The notes under the pieces are model-generated. The model did not search any database. It had not been told where the DNA came from and saw nothing but the letters and a program-made list of their open reading frames with translations. Shown piece by piece: positions 9,042-16,940 of a DNA stretch of 64,000 nucleotides. This DNA comes from Rheinheimera mangrovi (GTDB lineage: Bacteria > Pseudomonadota > Gammaproteobacteria > Enterobacterales > Alteromonadaceae). The position numbers and the translations under genes are program-made. The DNA lies in contig NZ_CP034683.1 of NCBI RefSeq assembly GCF_003990335.1, positions 1,440,501 through 1,504,500 on the forward strand. The letters run 5' to 3'. Positions within the stretch are counted from its first letter, which is position 1. Each line of letters starts with the position of its first letter.

Positions 9042-9628
9042 AGCAGGATCAGGATACAACTGGCAGCAAGTAACAACGCCAGCGTTTTATTCAGCATGCG
9101 CATTCTGGCCGGACTTTGCAAATAATGACGTAACACAATACCAGCCCAAAGCCATGCCGCCAGCGACAACCAGCAAATAGGCAGATAAAGACCCGCAAAT
9201 ATCAGCAATTGATCGGTATGAGCTTGCGGAATATAAACGGCTATACCAGACAAAGAGGCCAGCCAGGCCTTGGGGTTCAGCCATTGCATTAAGGCACCTG
9301 TTATAAAATTCGGCGCCTTCGCCTCTGAATTGTCAGAAAGCTCGCCATTGTCACTGAATAACTGATAACTCAGATACAGCAAAAAAGCGATGCCAAGCCA
9401 TTGCAGTACCTGAGTCAGCAAAGGCAAAGCCGCCAGTACATGATGCAAGCCAAAACCTATGACGAAAAACAACAGGATAAACCCCAGAGTTGCACCAGTG
9501 ATAAAGCTCAGCCCTTTGCCAAGGCCATAACGGGCACCATTACTGACGGAGACCAGATTCACCGGGCCTGGTGAAAATGATGCGGCAAAGGCGAATAACG
9601 CCATAGAGGTCATAAGGGATAAAGTCAT
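9038..9628 (-). CDS. LysE/RhtB-family amino-acid exporter
   Basis: An inner-membrane protein of 196 residues with about six hydrophobic segments. The N-terminal motif FAASFSPGPVNLVSVSNGARYG is cut here to its core SPGPVNLVSVSNGARYG, the LysE/RhtB signature, and LNPKAWLA is the second family motif. Members export amino acids such as homoserine, threonine or lysine. The start at 9626-9628 (MTLSLMTS) is preferred over upstream ATGs because AGGAG lies 8 bases before it. It converges on the AraC gene with a 4-base overlap. Substrate not determinable. Confidence 0.9.
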   Translation of the reverse strand: MTLSLMTSMALFAFAASFSPGPVNLVSVSNGARYGLGKGLSFITGATLGFILLFFVIGFGLHHVLAALPLLTQVLQWLGIAFLLYLSYQLFSDNGELSDNSEAKAPNFITGALMQWLNPKAWLASLSGIAVYIPQAHTDQLLIFAGLYLPICWLSLAAWLWAGIVLRHYLQSPARMRMLNKTLALLLAASCILILL

Positions 9629-9811
9629 AGTGGTGCTCCTGTATTGATTCAACAAAGCGCTGACTATGAGCTTTCCCATCACTGTTGTATTGAATAAAAC
9701 TGACCTTTTGCCTATTGATGGCTGTTTAAGCTTTTGCAGCAGAAAAATCAGTAGTTTAGGGCTAAGCTGCTGATGTAGGATAAAACTTATTGCGCTGATG
9801 AGGACAAAGAG

Positions 9812-10174
9812 ATGGCGTTGATCGCAAACCTGCTGATACTTCTGGTGGCATTACTGCATCTGTATTTTCTGGTACTGGAAATGTTTTTATGGGACAAGCC
9901 TAAAGGCATGAAGGTGTTTGGCCTGACACCGGAAAAAGCCGCTATCACCAAAGTGATGGCTGCCAATCAGGGGTTATACAATGGCTTTTTGTCCGCGGGT
10001 TTGTTGTGGGGCTTGTATCAGGGCGAGGCCGGCTTTGATGTGAAAGTGTTTTTCCTGTTATGTGTGCTGATCGCCGGCCTGTATGGTGCTATGACTGTAG
10101 GGAAAAAAATACTATATGTGCAGGCGCTGCCAGCTGCCGTGGCCTTAGTGCTGTTGTGTTTGACTGTGATTTAA
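9812..10174 (+). CDS. DUF1304-family membrane protein
   Basis: A protein of 120 residues with about four membrane segments. The N-terminal LLHLYFLVLEMFLWD and the following MKVFGL..KVMAANQGLYNGFL are the DUF1304 signature. It is an inner-membrane protein of unknown function, full length for the family. GAGGACAAAGAG upstream gives a weak ribosome site. It converges on the methyltransferase gene, with 7 bases between stops. Confidence 0.9.
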   Translation: MALIANLLILLVALLHLYFLVLEMFLWDKPKGMKVFGLTPEKAAITKVMAANQGLYNGFLSAGLLWGLYQGEAGFDVKVFFLLCVLIAGLYGAMTVGKKILYVQALPAAVALVLLCLTVI

Positions 10175-10181
10175 AGCGGTT

Positions 10182-10967
10182 TTAGCTTTTGATACAGACA
10201 AAAAGCGCGTTTCCTGAATTTTTGTCCCAGGCCGCAATTTTCTCGTAATCATGTTCAAGAATATGCACTTCGAAGTAAGTGCTAAGTAACAATTCCAGCT
10301 CGGCAAAACTAACAGCAACCATAGGGTGTTGGTCTTGCCACAGCTGTTTTAAATCAGCTGTGGTTTTTTCGATACTCAGATTGAGGGTTTGTCTCTCACC
10401 TGTACCGCTGTAATTCCAGCCAGATTCAAACACAAAGTGATCCTTGTCCAGCACTGCGCTGTGTCGAACATAAGAGTTATTGTCGATTTTGTCTTTATCT
10501 ACCGCGTTAAAACAAAACACGCCACCTGGTTTTAGTGCTTTAAATACGCTATCAATACAGGATTTGAGGTTTTGAATACTGGCGCTGTAGTGAATGGAGT
10601 ATAAAAAGCAAGTAATTAGATCAACCTGCTGTTCCAGTTGAAAATCACACATGTTTTGCAACATAAAGCTGGCTTCAGGGCAACGCTGCTGGGCTTTATC
10701 CAGCATAGGCTGATTTAAATCCAGCCCACTGCTTTGATAACCGGCATCCAAAAAATGCCGGATATGTGGGCCGGTACCACAAGCTAAATCCAGATGAGTT
10801 CTGCCATCACCACCAAAAAATTGATGCAACCTGCGCGCGCTCTGGCTTTGCGCCTGATAGTCAATGTCAGCACACATCAGGTCGTAATAACCGGATAGGT
10901 CTGTGTAAAGCGCATTTGAAGAGTGCATAGGCTGGTTGGTGTGGTCAAATTTTCGGCCGCGCATCAT
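10182..10967 (-). CDS. Class I SAM-dependent methyltransferase
   Basis: A cytoplasmic protein of up to 261 residues with the Rossmann methyltransferase motif I DLACGTGPH, followed by GLDLNQPML (acidic residue binding the SAM ribose) and ALKPGGVFCFNAVD (motif III region). The N-terminal SNALYTDLSGYYDLM is typical of small-molecule methyltransferases. ATG starts at 10967 and 10928 (MHSSNALY) are both possible; neither has a clear ribosome site, and 10928 fits the usual N-terminus better. Substrate unknown. Confidence 0.85.
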   Translation of the reverse strand: MMRGRKFDHTNQPMHSSNALYTDLSGYYDLMCADIDYQAQSQSARRLHQFFGGDGRTHLDLACGTGPHIRHFLDAGYQSSGLDLNQPMLDKAQQRCPEASFMLQNMCDFQLEQQVDLITCFLYSIHYSASIQNLKSCIDSVFKALKPGGVFCFNAVDKDKIDNNSYVRHSAVLDKDHFVFESGWNYSGTGERQTLNLSIEKTTADLKQLWQDQHPMVAVSFAELELLLSTYFEVHILEHDYEKIAAWDKNSGNALFVCIKS

Positions 10968-11138
10968 ATATCAGTTCGCTGGTTTTGCGAAGCTTAGCAA
11001 GGAGTTGAACGTTGTTATTTCGTTTCTTTTCTAAAAAAGCTTGCTTATCAGGCCCTGATAACGAGATCCTATAGCAATACCCTAGTGTGTTAACTAAGCA
11101 TCAGGCCGAATTTCCGGTAGGTGCGTCGAGGAGATCTC

Positions 11139-11477
11139 ATGTCTAAACCTAAAAGCCGTCGTTTACAGAAAAAGCTCTACATGGGCGAATTTACTGAATA
11201 CGGTTTTATGTTGTCCTGCTCATTAGGCCTGGAGTCTGATCAGGATTTCAGCAAATTACTGGACCAATTCATCAGTTTGATTGAAAGCCGCGATCTGGTG
11301 ATGGCCGGTGGTGGTGATAAAACTCAGTTTGAAGCTTTTATCTGGTCAGCGCACCGTTATGGTTCTGCCACGCAGGACGATATCACAGTGATCACAGAGT
11401 GGTTTAAAGCTCTGCCTACAGTGGATCAATTGCAGGTGAGTGAGTTAGTCGATGCTAACTACGGTGTTAGCTTCTAA
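11139..11477 (+). CDS. yggL: YggL-family (DUF469) 50S ribosome-binding protein
   Basis: A small protein of 112 residues, close to E. coli YggL in length. The N-terminus SKPKSRRLQKKLYMGEF and the core GFMLSCSLGL are the DUF469 signature. The E. coli homologue is reported to associate with the large ribosomal subunit. ATG 11139 is chosen because GAGGAG lies 6 bases before it; a GTG at 11121 is in frame but lacks a site. Followed by a strong terminator, so it is probably a single transcription unit. Confidence 0.85.
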   Translation: MSKPKSRRLQKKLYMGEFTEYGFMLSCSLGLESDQDFSKLLDQFISLIESRDLVMAGGGDKTQFEAFIWSAHRYGSATQDDITVITEWFKALPTVDQLQVSELVDANYGVSF

Positions 11478-11503
11478 CTATTAGCTACAGCCCCCTCAGT
11501 GCT

Positions 11504-11532
11504 GGATCTGGCCATCAGGCCGGATCCTTTTC
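11504..11532 (+). terminator. Intrinsic terminator of the YggL gene
   Basis: A stem of GGATCTGGCC and GGCCGGATCC around the loop ATCA, followed by TTTTCTTC. Located 27 bases after the yggL stop codon. Confidence 0.8.
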
Positions 11533-11647
11533 TTCATCGTATTCATCTACTGCTGCCGCTGCTGGTAGTCAGTTCGTCCTGCTGCGTTCCCGCTTCTTGT
11601 ACTTTCATGTTATAACGCTGTAAACAACGATCCAGCATGAGGTTGCG

Positions 11648-11884
11648 ATGGCTTTTACTGAACAGGAAAAAACCGCTTTATTACAGCTCAAAGGTGTTGG
11701 GCCTACAGTGATACAGCGTTTTGAACAAATTGGGCTGGACTCCTTTGAGAAACTAGCCAGTCACAGTGCCGCTGAAATTGCGGAGCGGGTAGCCGCTATG
11801 CTCAGAACCAGTTGTTGGAAAAACAGCCCGCAGGCTTTGGCAGCTATTGAAGCGGCGATCCAGCGTTCAGCTCAGGGGTTGTAA
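11648..11884 (+). CDS. Small helix-hairpin-helix protein
   Basis: A 78-residue protein. Residues ~10-40 (LLQLKGVGPTVIQRFEQIGL, then SFEKLA) form a helix-hairpin-helix motif with the GVG hairpin, the type found in non-specific DNA-binding proteins. The remainder is helical with one CWK segment. No other domain is present. ATG is preceded by GAGG (AGCATGAGGTTGCG). Cytoplasmic; likely DNA- or RNA-binding, role unknown. It is the last chromosomal gene before the IS3-bearing islet. Confidence 0.7.
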   Translation: MAFTEQEKTALLQLKGVGPTVIQRFEQIGLDSFEKLASHSAAEIAERVAAMLRTSCWKNSPQALAAIEAAIQRSAQGL

Positions 11885-12276
11885 GCACAATGGTTAATTT
11901 CATTTAATACACCACCTATTTGCAAGTCAATTGCACTACCCGTTGCAAACTGACAGCACCGCCTATTTCACTAAATAGCGCGACTGTATCGAATAGTGGC
12001 TTTGTGCCGGAAGCCGATATTGGGCTTTCTAGTCAATCTCTATTCATCTCTCCCTTTATTAGCCCAAACCACTGGTTAAAATCCCATATATCTAGCTTGA
12101 GTAAATTTAAGAACAACTAGCGTATTGCTTGTATAAATTTTGTTGCACGCAAATTTACTGATTTCAGAAAAATCGGTTGAAATAGAGGTACATCAGCGTT
12201 AGTTTGGCATGAGAAAAAATCATGAAAGAAGGCAGAAAAATGTTCGACTTGCGGGCCTGCTGCCTTTGAAAACGGA
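11885..12276. other. Non-coding AT-rich stretch left of the IS3 element
   Basis: These 392 bases hold no convincing gene. Stops are frequent in all frames. The last ~90 bases carry a short plus-strand frame that runs into the IS left end, and a minus-strand frame that enters it from the IS side; neither resembles a known protein. The base composition is AT-richer than the flanking genes, like the region right of the IS. Confidence 0.4.
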
Positions 12277-12339
12277 TGAATCGACCAGAGTTTCCTAGAC
12301 ACAAAATAGCATTACAATGCAGTGTGTTAAGGGGGACAA

Positions 12340-12633
12340 ATGACGACAAAACGGTTTCCAGAAGAATTTAAGATTGAAGCAGTCAAGCAAATTACGGAGC
12401 GCGGCCATTCTGTGGCGAGCGTTGCGAAGCGTTTAGACATCTCTACAAACAGTCTTTACCTGTGGCTTAAAAAATACGGCAGCAACAGCGAACATTATCA
12501 ACAGGTTTCTGAGCAGGAAGCCAAGATCCGTGAGTTAGAGAAACAACTGAAACGGGTGACGATGGAACGCGATATATTAAAGGAGGCCGCCGTGTACTTT
12601 GCCGTGGAGTCAAAGAAAAGTACACGTTCATAA
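12340..12633 (+). CDS. IS3-family transposase OrfA (helix-turn-helix subunit)
   Basis: A 97-residue protein. The N-terminal half is the HTH_Tnp_1 domain (RFPEEFKIEAVKQI; SVASVAKRLDISTNSLYLWL), which binds the terminal repeats. The C-terminal half is a leucine-zipper-like coiled coil (EQEAKIRELEKQLKRV) followed by MERDILKEAAVYFA, the usual OrfA end. A candidate -1 frameshift site, A-AAA-G (12616-12620), lies just before the stop; slippage there joins OrfA to the OrfB frame to give the full OrfAB transposase. Ribosome site GGGGG 5 bases upstream. Confidence 0.93.
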   Translation: MTTKRFPEEFKIEAVKQITERGHSVASVAKRLDISTNSLYLWLKKYGSNSEHYQQVSEQEAKIRELEKQLKRVTMERDILKEAAVYFAVESKKSTRS

Positions 12634-12656
12634 AATCCAGACTGGCTCACTATCCG

Positions 12657-13490
12657 GTGCAACTGATGTGTCAGGTGCTGAATATTCAGCGCAGCGGGTT
12701 GTATGCATGGTTAAAACAGCCACATTCTGGCCGGACCTTGGAAGACAACCGCTTGTTAGGGTTAATTAAGCATTCGTGGCTGGAAAGTGGCTGTGTTTAT
12801 GGCTATCGCAAAGTCACCAGCGATTTGAAAGATTTAGGCGAACGATGCAGTAAAAACCGCGTGGCCAGGCTGATGAAGCAGGAAACGCTGAGTGCGCAAG
12901 TGGGATACCGCAGACGGAAAGGCCACTACCATGGCAAGCCTGCGGTGGTGGCGCAGAATGTGTTGCAACGCGAGTTTGATGTCACAGAACCGAATCGGGT
13001 TTGGGTCACCGATATAACTTACATCAAAACCCATGAAGGCTTTCTGTATCTGGCGGTCGTACTGGACTTGTTCTCGCGTCAGGTTGTTGGTTGGTCGATG
13101 CAGCCGAGAATGGATGCGGATGTGGTGCTCAAAGCGTTACTAATGGCGATCTGGCGCAGAAAACCCAAGCAGGAAGTCCTTGTTCATTCCGACCAAGGCA
13201 GCCAGTTTACTGGCTACGAATGGCAAGGCTTTTTAAAAGAACACAACCTCAAAGCCAGTATGAGTCGTCGCGGTAATTGCCATGACAATGCGTGTGCAGA
13301 AAGCTTTTTCCAGTTGTTAAAGCGAGAGCGGGTCAGGCGAAAAGTGTATGTAACCAGAGAAGAAGCGAAGTCGGATATCTTTAATTACATCGAAATGTTC
13401 TATAACATCAAACGCAAACATGGGTACAGTGGTGATCTGCCTCCTGCTGTATTTGAAAAGCAGTACTTTATGAGGCAACAAACTGTCTAA
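12657..13490 (+). CDS. IS3-family transposase OrfB (DDE integrase core)
   Basis: The frame from the first in-frame ATG gives 277 residues, but the protein is normally made as an OrfAB fusion by -1 slippage near 12618, which adds about 13 residues (KYTFIKSRLAHYP...). Residues ~115-270 form the rve integrase core with catalytic D119 (WVTDIT), D179 (HSDQGSQ) and E215 (CAESFF); the D-E spacing of 35 is the classic DDx35E. N-terminal HTH-like segment (SGCVYGYRKV). The stop codon TAA lies inside the right inverted repeat. All catalytic residues are present, so the element may be active. Confidence 0.93.
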   Translation: MQLMCQVLNIQRSGLYAWLKQPHSGRTLEDNRLLGLIKHSWLESGCVYGYRKVTSDLKDLGERCSKNRVARLMKQETLSAQVGYRRRKGHYHGKPAVVAQNVLQREFDVTEPNRVWVTDITYIKTHEGFLYLAVVLDLFSRQVVGWSMQPRMDADVVLKALLMAIWRRKPKQEVLVHSDQGSQFTGYEWQGFLKEHNLKASMSRRGNCHDNACAESFFQLLKRERVRRKVYVTREEAKSDIFNYIEMFYNIKRKHGYSGDLPPAVFEKQYFMRQQTV

Positions 13491-13509
13491 GAAAGTCTGG
13501 TCGATTCAT

Positions 13510-13983
13510 GGTGAACGCTACAACATTGGCTACGAAGTAATTGCGGGTATTAATTGGGTTGATATTTCAGCAACCGCAAAAGCTGATGAAGTGAATCCAT
13601 CTGTGAGTCATTACTTTGCAAGAACTCTTGGTGAACAACTGCGCAAAGTAGAGACAGAGAAATCTGACACAAGAGTATCGCATAGCGCCAATGATGGTCA
13701 TTATTTGGGTAAAAAATATGCTTGGCGTATTTACGGTATGTCTGTAGCTCGTGATACTTTTGATGATTATCTTGAAGCAATAAAACACCCTAAAGTTAAT
13801 TGCTTCACTGAAGGATCTCCGTCAATAGCATACAAAGATGTAGGTATCGATGTTGCTATGGATAATTTAATTAAATCCTGCGTTAAAGTTGGCAAGGCAG
13901 GGAACAGATTTTCATCTCATTTGCTGCCAGCTAAGAAGTGGTTCCAAGTTAAAGGGTTAACTGCAATTACGGATAAAAAGTGA
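13510..13983 (+). pseudogene. Truncated unknown ORF of gene-cassette type
   Basis: A frame open across the IS3 right end gives about 157 codons of chromosomal sequence (GERYNIGYEVIAGINWVDIS... to AITDKK). The first internal start is GTG 13591 (130 residues). I do not recognise the protein: it is soluble, mixed alpha/beta, with Lys- and Tyr-rich segments (GHYLGKKYAWRIYGMSV). The 5' end and start codon appear removed by the IS. The stop is 2 bases before the attC-like site, the layout of an integron gene cassette. The DNA is more AT-rich than the surrounding chromosome. If GTG 13591 is the real start, it would be an intact small gene. Confidence 0.5.
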
Positions 13984-13984
13984 T

Positions 13985-14062
13985 ACTTAACAATCCGCGT
14001 CATTCGGGGCCTGCGGCCCCTGCGACGCTCACAAGTTCGCGCGCATGCGCGGGGCGTTAATG
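13985..14062 (+). other. attC-like integron recombination site
   Basis: The left end ACTTAAC (13985-13991) fits the RYYYAAC inverse core; the right end GTTAATG (14056-14062) is a GTTRRRY-like core with mismatches in the last bases. Inside, CCGCG (13994-13998) pairs with CGCGG (14048-14052), set in by 2 bases on one side and 3 on the other, like L'' and L' arms. Between them is a strong hairpin GCGTC...GGGGCC TGC GGCCCC...GACGC (13997-14028) and a second small palindrome GCGCATGCGC (14041-14050). Length ~78 bp, in range for attC. It follows the stop of an AT-rich unknown ORF by 1-2 bases. No integrase gene or second site was seen. A non-integron hairpin element remains possible. Confidence 0.5.
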
Positions 14063-14347
14063 TCCGCTATTCGCTCATAGCTGAAGATTAATAAACTGGA
14101 TGACTGCTGAAACTGGTGGTTACGTGAAAGTGCAACGGGGTGGTAAGCAGCCAGTGATCGTGGTGGTAGATTGTAGTTACATGTTACACACAAGTTTACG
14201 AAAAAAATTCCGGCATCAGGAAGGTGTTTGCAAGGACGGACAGAAAAACAGATAGCAGAACTTAAGTTTGAGTTCAGTATCAGCTGCTAGCTTTAAAGCA
14301 TATTGTGGCATGTAGTCGCAATTAACGTCTTTAACAAGGAAATTGAA
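14063..14347. other. Non-coding stretch right of the attC-like site
   Basis: About 285 bases with no convincing gene. A plus-strand segment near 14100-14160 has a short coding-like frame (GGTGGTTACGTGAAAGTGC) that may be the tail of a lost gene. The 3' part must hold the promoter of the DUF1090 gene. Confidence 0.35.
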
Positions 14348-14788
14348 ATGATGCCCACACCAACTATTTTTTCAGGTCCGCTTGTTGTCGCTTTATGTCT
14401 GGCCGCCCTGGCCGCAGCAACTCCTTCGCTGGCTCAGACGCAGGCCAGCTGCAGTGCGTTGAAAGGTTGTGAACAGAAATTCTGTGAAATGGAAGTTCAA
14501 CTCACTATGGCAAAACAAACTGGCGACACCAATAAGCTTGCCGGTTTACAAATGGCGCTGGATAACGCCAGAACAAATTGCAGTGACAATAGATTAAAAG
14601 AGGGATTGACGGAGAAACTGGCTGACGCCAATAAAAAGTTGGTGCGGTATCAGGCTGATTTACAGCAGGCAGAGCTGGACGGTAAAAAAGACAAAGTAGT
14701 GAAATACCGGCAAAAGCTGGAGGAGACCAGCAGTGAGATCAACAGATTAAAAGCTCAGCTGAGCCAGATAGAACAACTGCCTCAGTGA
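14348..14788 (+). CDS. DUF1090-family periplasmic protein
   Basis: A 146-residue protein with a signal peptide (LVVALCLAALAAATPSLAQ). The mature part is a small helical protein: a Cys-containing start (ASCSALKGCEQKFCEME) followed by a long coiled coil rich in Lys, Gln and Leu, as in the DUF1090 family (E. coli YqjC). ATG 14348 is chosen for the AAGGA 8 bases before it; an upstream ATG at 14303 is in frame but does not fit the signal peptide. Function unknown, periplasmic. Confidence 0.85.
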   Translation: MMPTPTIFSGPLVVALCLAALAAATPSLAQTQASCSALKGCEQKFCEMEVQLTMAKQTGDTNKLAGLQMALDNARTNCSDNRLKEGLTEKLADANKKLVRYQADLQQAELDGKKDKVVKYRQKLEETSSEINRLKAQLSQIEQLPQ

Positions 14789-14821
14789 GCTTCGTATTTC
14801 GCTCTCTCGCACTATAGAGCG

Positions 14822-14853
14822 CAACATTCAGACGTTATCTGGCCTGAATGTTG
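14822..14853. other. Inverted repeat over the end of the phosphoesterase gene
   Basis: CAACATTCAG (14822-14831) and CTGAATGTTG (14844-14853) form a perfect 10-bp stem with a 12-base loop. The right arm is inside the last codons of the minus-strand metallophosphoesterase gene and the loop covers its stop codon. It lies between two converging genes and may act in both directions, but there is no T-run. Confidence 0.45.
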
Positions 14854-16847
14854 TGCAGCGCCTTTAGTTCGCCTGTCTGCATATTCAGCATAAAATCAGC
14901 ATTAGGCTGACCTCGCAAAAAGCCATCAATGATGTGAAACAAAGCTGAAAACTGGTACTGGCTGTACTGTGTCAGAGTCCAGTTTTGCCAATGCTGAACT
15001 TTTGCTGCTGTGGCCGGTTGCTGCCAGACTGACGTAAAAAAGCCATATTGTTTCAGGCGCTGTGCAGTAATGTCAGGCAGAGCCAGTTCGCCTGCGTTTT
15101 GCAGCCTGTAAAAGTCGAAGACTAAATCAAAACCTGTCCAGCTGGCTAAATCCTCCAGGCGTAACCCTGCAGCTGAGGTTTGAGCTATAGCCTTTGTTCT
15201 GGCATGCTGCCATTCAGGGCTTTGGCTCAGTTGCTGCAAGAGCTCGGGGGTAAACTCTTTGAGCTTGACGTCGCTGTTTAACTGAGAGAGCACCAGCATT
15301 TGCTCAGCATTTAAAGCAAGCAACAAGTGCCGCAGTTCGTCCGGCCAGTCTTTGGGTAAGAAGCGTAAACGGGTTAGCTCGCGTAAGTGGCCATTAGCAA
15401 ATTCCCGATAGTTTTTGGCCTGCAAAATACGGGCATCCCATAACGGCAGCTGGTCTTGCTTCAGTTGCTGCCATTCCTTTTGATAATGCTCAAACAGCTG
15501 ATCAAAGCCCGGTACCTGCTCCAGCACTATGGTTTGAACCTTCACTTGATCTTTGCTTGTCAGCGTCAGTAATTTATAGGCTGGCACATAAGCGGCTAAA
15601 GAGGGCGCCTGAATATTAACCAGACTATTGCCGTTGTCTGAATGAACGACGGCGGTATTATTCAGATGCATATGGCCACCAATATGCAGCTTGACTCCTA
15701 AGTCGGCTAAGCTGTGGCTGATTTGTTGGTGTGGGCTGCGTGACAATTGTCCACGCTCTTCACCTAATAAAGCAGCAATAGGTTGGGTTTGGCCCTGATA
15801 AAACTCGATCATCGGATAATGGCTAAAAGTGATAAGGGTTTTACCCTGAATTTTGGCCCGCTCTGCCACTTGCTTCACCCAGGCTATCACTTGCGGCTTG
15901 TAGTCAAACATAGCGTTGTAACCAGCATTGCCTGAGCCTTCAAAGTCCGCGGCTTGATTGGCTTTGCCTGTGCTTGTGTTGGGTGAGGAGGCTTTAGGTT
16001 TGTAGACATTGGCGTCTATGGCCAATAACCATAGTCCTTGCACTGGTTCCACCAGATAACTGGCGTCAGGAATAATATGACAATTGCTGTAGCCTGGTTT
16101 TTTATAAGCGCCGCCGGCACCTTGCTGACAAATTTCAAACTGACGTTGAGTTAAATCAGACTGGGCCAAAGCTTCGCTGTAGTTGTATTGAGCCTGAGCG
16201 TAGTTGCTGTAGGGTGTTTCCCAATACAAATCTTCGGCTTTGGGGTAAAAACCAAAATCGGCAAGTTCGGCTGTTAATTCTGCGTACCCCAGCTCTTTTA
16301 CTTCTTCGGTGCAAACCACTGCTTTATCTGAGCTGGTGCAAGGCTCTGAACCCGGACTAAAGATAGCCAGAGGTCGACCATCTGTTCCTAAGTAGTCGGG
16401 TTTGCCGGCCGGCTGGGCATAAGGCCGTACCGGGTCGTGATTGCCCAACGTCAGTAAAAACTTCAGGCCATAAGTGGCGCTGTAGTGCTGCAAAAGCTGT
16501 TTTAAACCACGGATATGTACTGTCTGACCATCGTCACTAAAGTCACCGGGCAGCACCACCAGTTTGACCTTGCGACGTACCAAATCATCTAAAGCTGCGC
16601 GTAGCGCAAAGTAGTTTTCGTTAAAAAGCCGGGTGGATTGCAGCTGAGCGGCCATAGTGCGGATAGTGGCCGCTTTGCCTGTGCTTTTACTTGTAAGGCC
16701 TTTAAAGCTGTCATCAGAAAATTGTGCATAGACATCGTGAAAGTGTACGTCTGGTAAAAAGGCGATTTGAAGCGGCTGGCTTGGTTTGGCAGCTAATGCA
16801 GGCAGACAGAATAAAGCCAATACAGTGCCAAAGAAATGAGTTTTCAT
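14835..16847 (-). CDS. Secreted metallophosphoesterase
   Basis: A 670-residue protein with a signal peptide (MKTHFFGTVLALFCLPALAA). It has all calcineurin-type motifs: D33-x-H35 in FLPDVHFHD, GD at 101-102, GNHD at 135-138, FSHYP, and HIGGHMHLN for the last ligands, giving a dinuclear metal centre. The long insertions and C-terminal helical domain (~residues 440-670) recall acid sphingomyelinase-like phosphodiesterases. Substrate not known. Start at 16847 is preferred for the signal peptide and AAGGA upstream; an in-frame ATG at 16886 lies in the terminator hairpin. It is downstream of a TonB receptor on the same strand, so it may release phosphate or an organic moiety from the imported ligand. 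Confidence 0.88.
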   Translation of the reverse strand: MKTHFFGTVLALFCLPALAAKPSQPLQIAFLPDVHFHDVYAQFSDDSFKGLTSKSTGKAATIRTMAAQLQSTRLFNENYFALRAALDDLVRRKVKLVVLPGDFSDDGQTVHIRGLKQLLQHYSATYGLKFLLTLGNHDPVRPYAQPAGKPDYLGTDGRPLAIFSPGSEPCTSSDKAVVCTEEVKELGYAELTAELADFGFYPKAEDLYWETPYSNYAQAQYNYSEALAQSDLTQRQFEICQQGAGGAYKKPGYSNCHIIPDASYLVEPVQGLWLLAIDANVYKPKASSPNTSTGKANQAADFEGSGNAGYNAMFDYKPQVIAWVKQVAERAKIQGKTLITFSHYPMIEFYQGQTQPIAALLGEERGQLSRSPHQQISHSLADLGVKLHIGGHMHLNNTAVVHSDNGNSLVNIQAPSLAAYVPAYKLLTLTSKDQVKVQTIVLEQVPGFDQLFEHYQKEWQQLKQDQLPLWDARILQAKNYREFANGHLRELTRLRFLPKDWPDELRHLLLALNAEQMLVLSQLNSDVKLKEFTPELLQQLSQSPEWQHARTKAIAQTSAAGLRLEDLASWTGFDLVFDFYRLQNAGELALPDITAQRLKQYGFFTSVWQQPATAAKVQHWQNWTLTQYSQYQFSALFHIIDGFLRGQPNADFMLNMQTGELKALHNIQAR

Positions 16848-16872
16848 CAGTAAAGCTGTCCTTGTAATCCGA

Positions 16873-16901
16873 ATAAAAAAAGCCACAGGGATACTGTGGC
16901 C
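16873..16901 (-). terminator. Intrinsic terminator after the TonB receptor gene
   Basis: On the minus strand, GCCACAG-TATCC-CTGTGGC followed by seven Ts. It sits between the TonB receptor stop and the phosphoesterase start, so it either ends the receptor transcript or attenuates read-through. Confidence 0.8.
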
Positions 16902-16940
16902 TTACTAAGTTTTATCACTTAAACAATCTGAAGAACAGGA

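Larger units (their letters stand above)
12277..13508 (+). mobile_element. IS3-family insertion sequence, intact, 1232 bp
   Basis: Terminal inverted repeats are at 12277-12300 and 13485-13508; both begin TGAATCGACCAGA reading inward and match at 22 of 24 positions, and the ends are TG...CA as usual in IS3 elements. Inside are two overlapping-phase ORFs (orfA and orfB) joined by a -1 slippage site. Flanks are GGA on the left and TGG on the right, so no 3-4 bp target duplication is seen, which suggests a later deletion or recombination at one end. Both ORFs look intact. Confidence 0.92.

Noticed and set aside
11920..12120. Plus-strand 66-codon frame left of the IS3 element
   Set aside because: Serine- and asparagine-rich translation of AT-rich DNA without a start context.
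12117..12302. Minus-strand frame crossing the IS3 left end
   Set aside because: Begins inside the IS inverted repeat; not continued on the other side of the element, so a chance frame.
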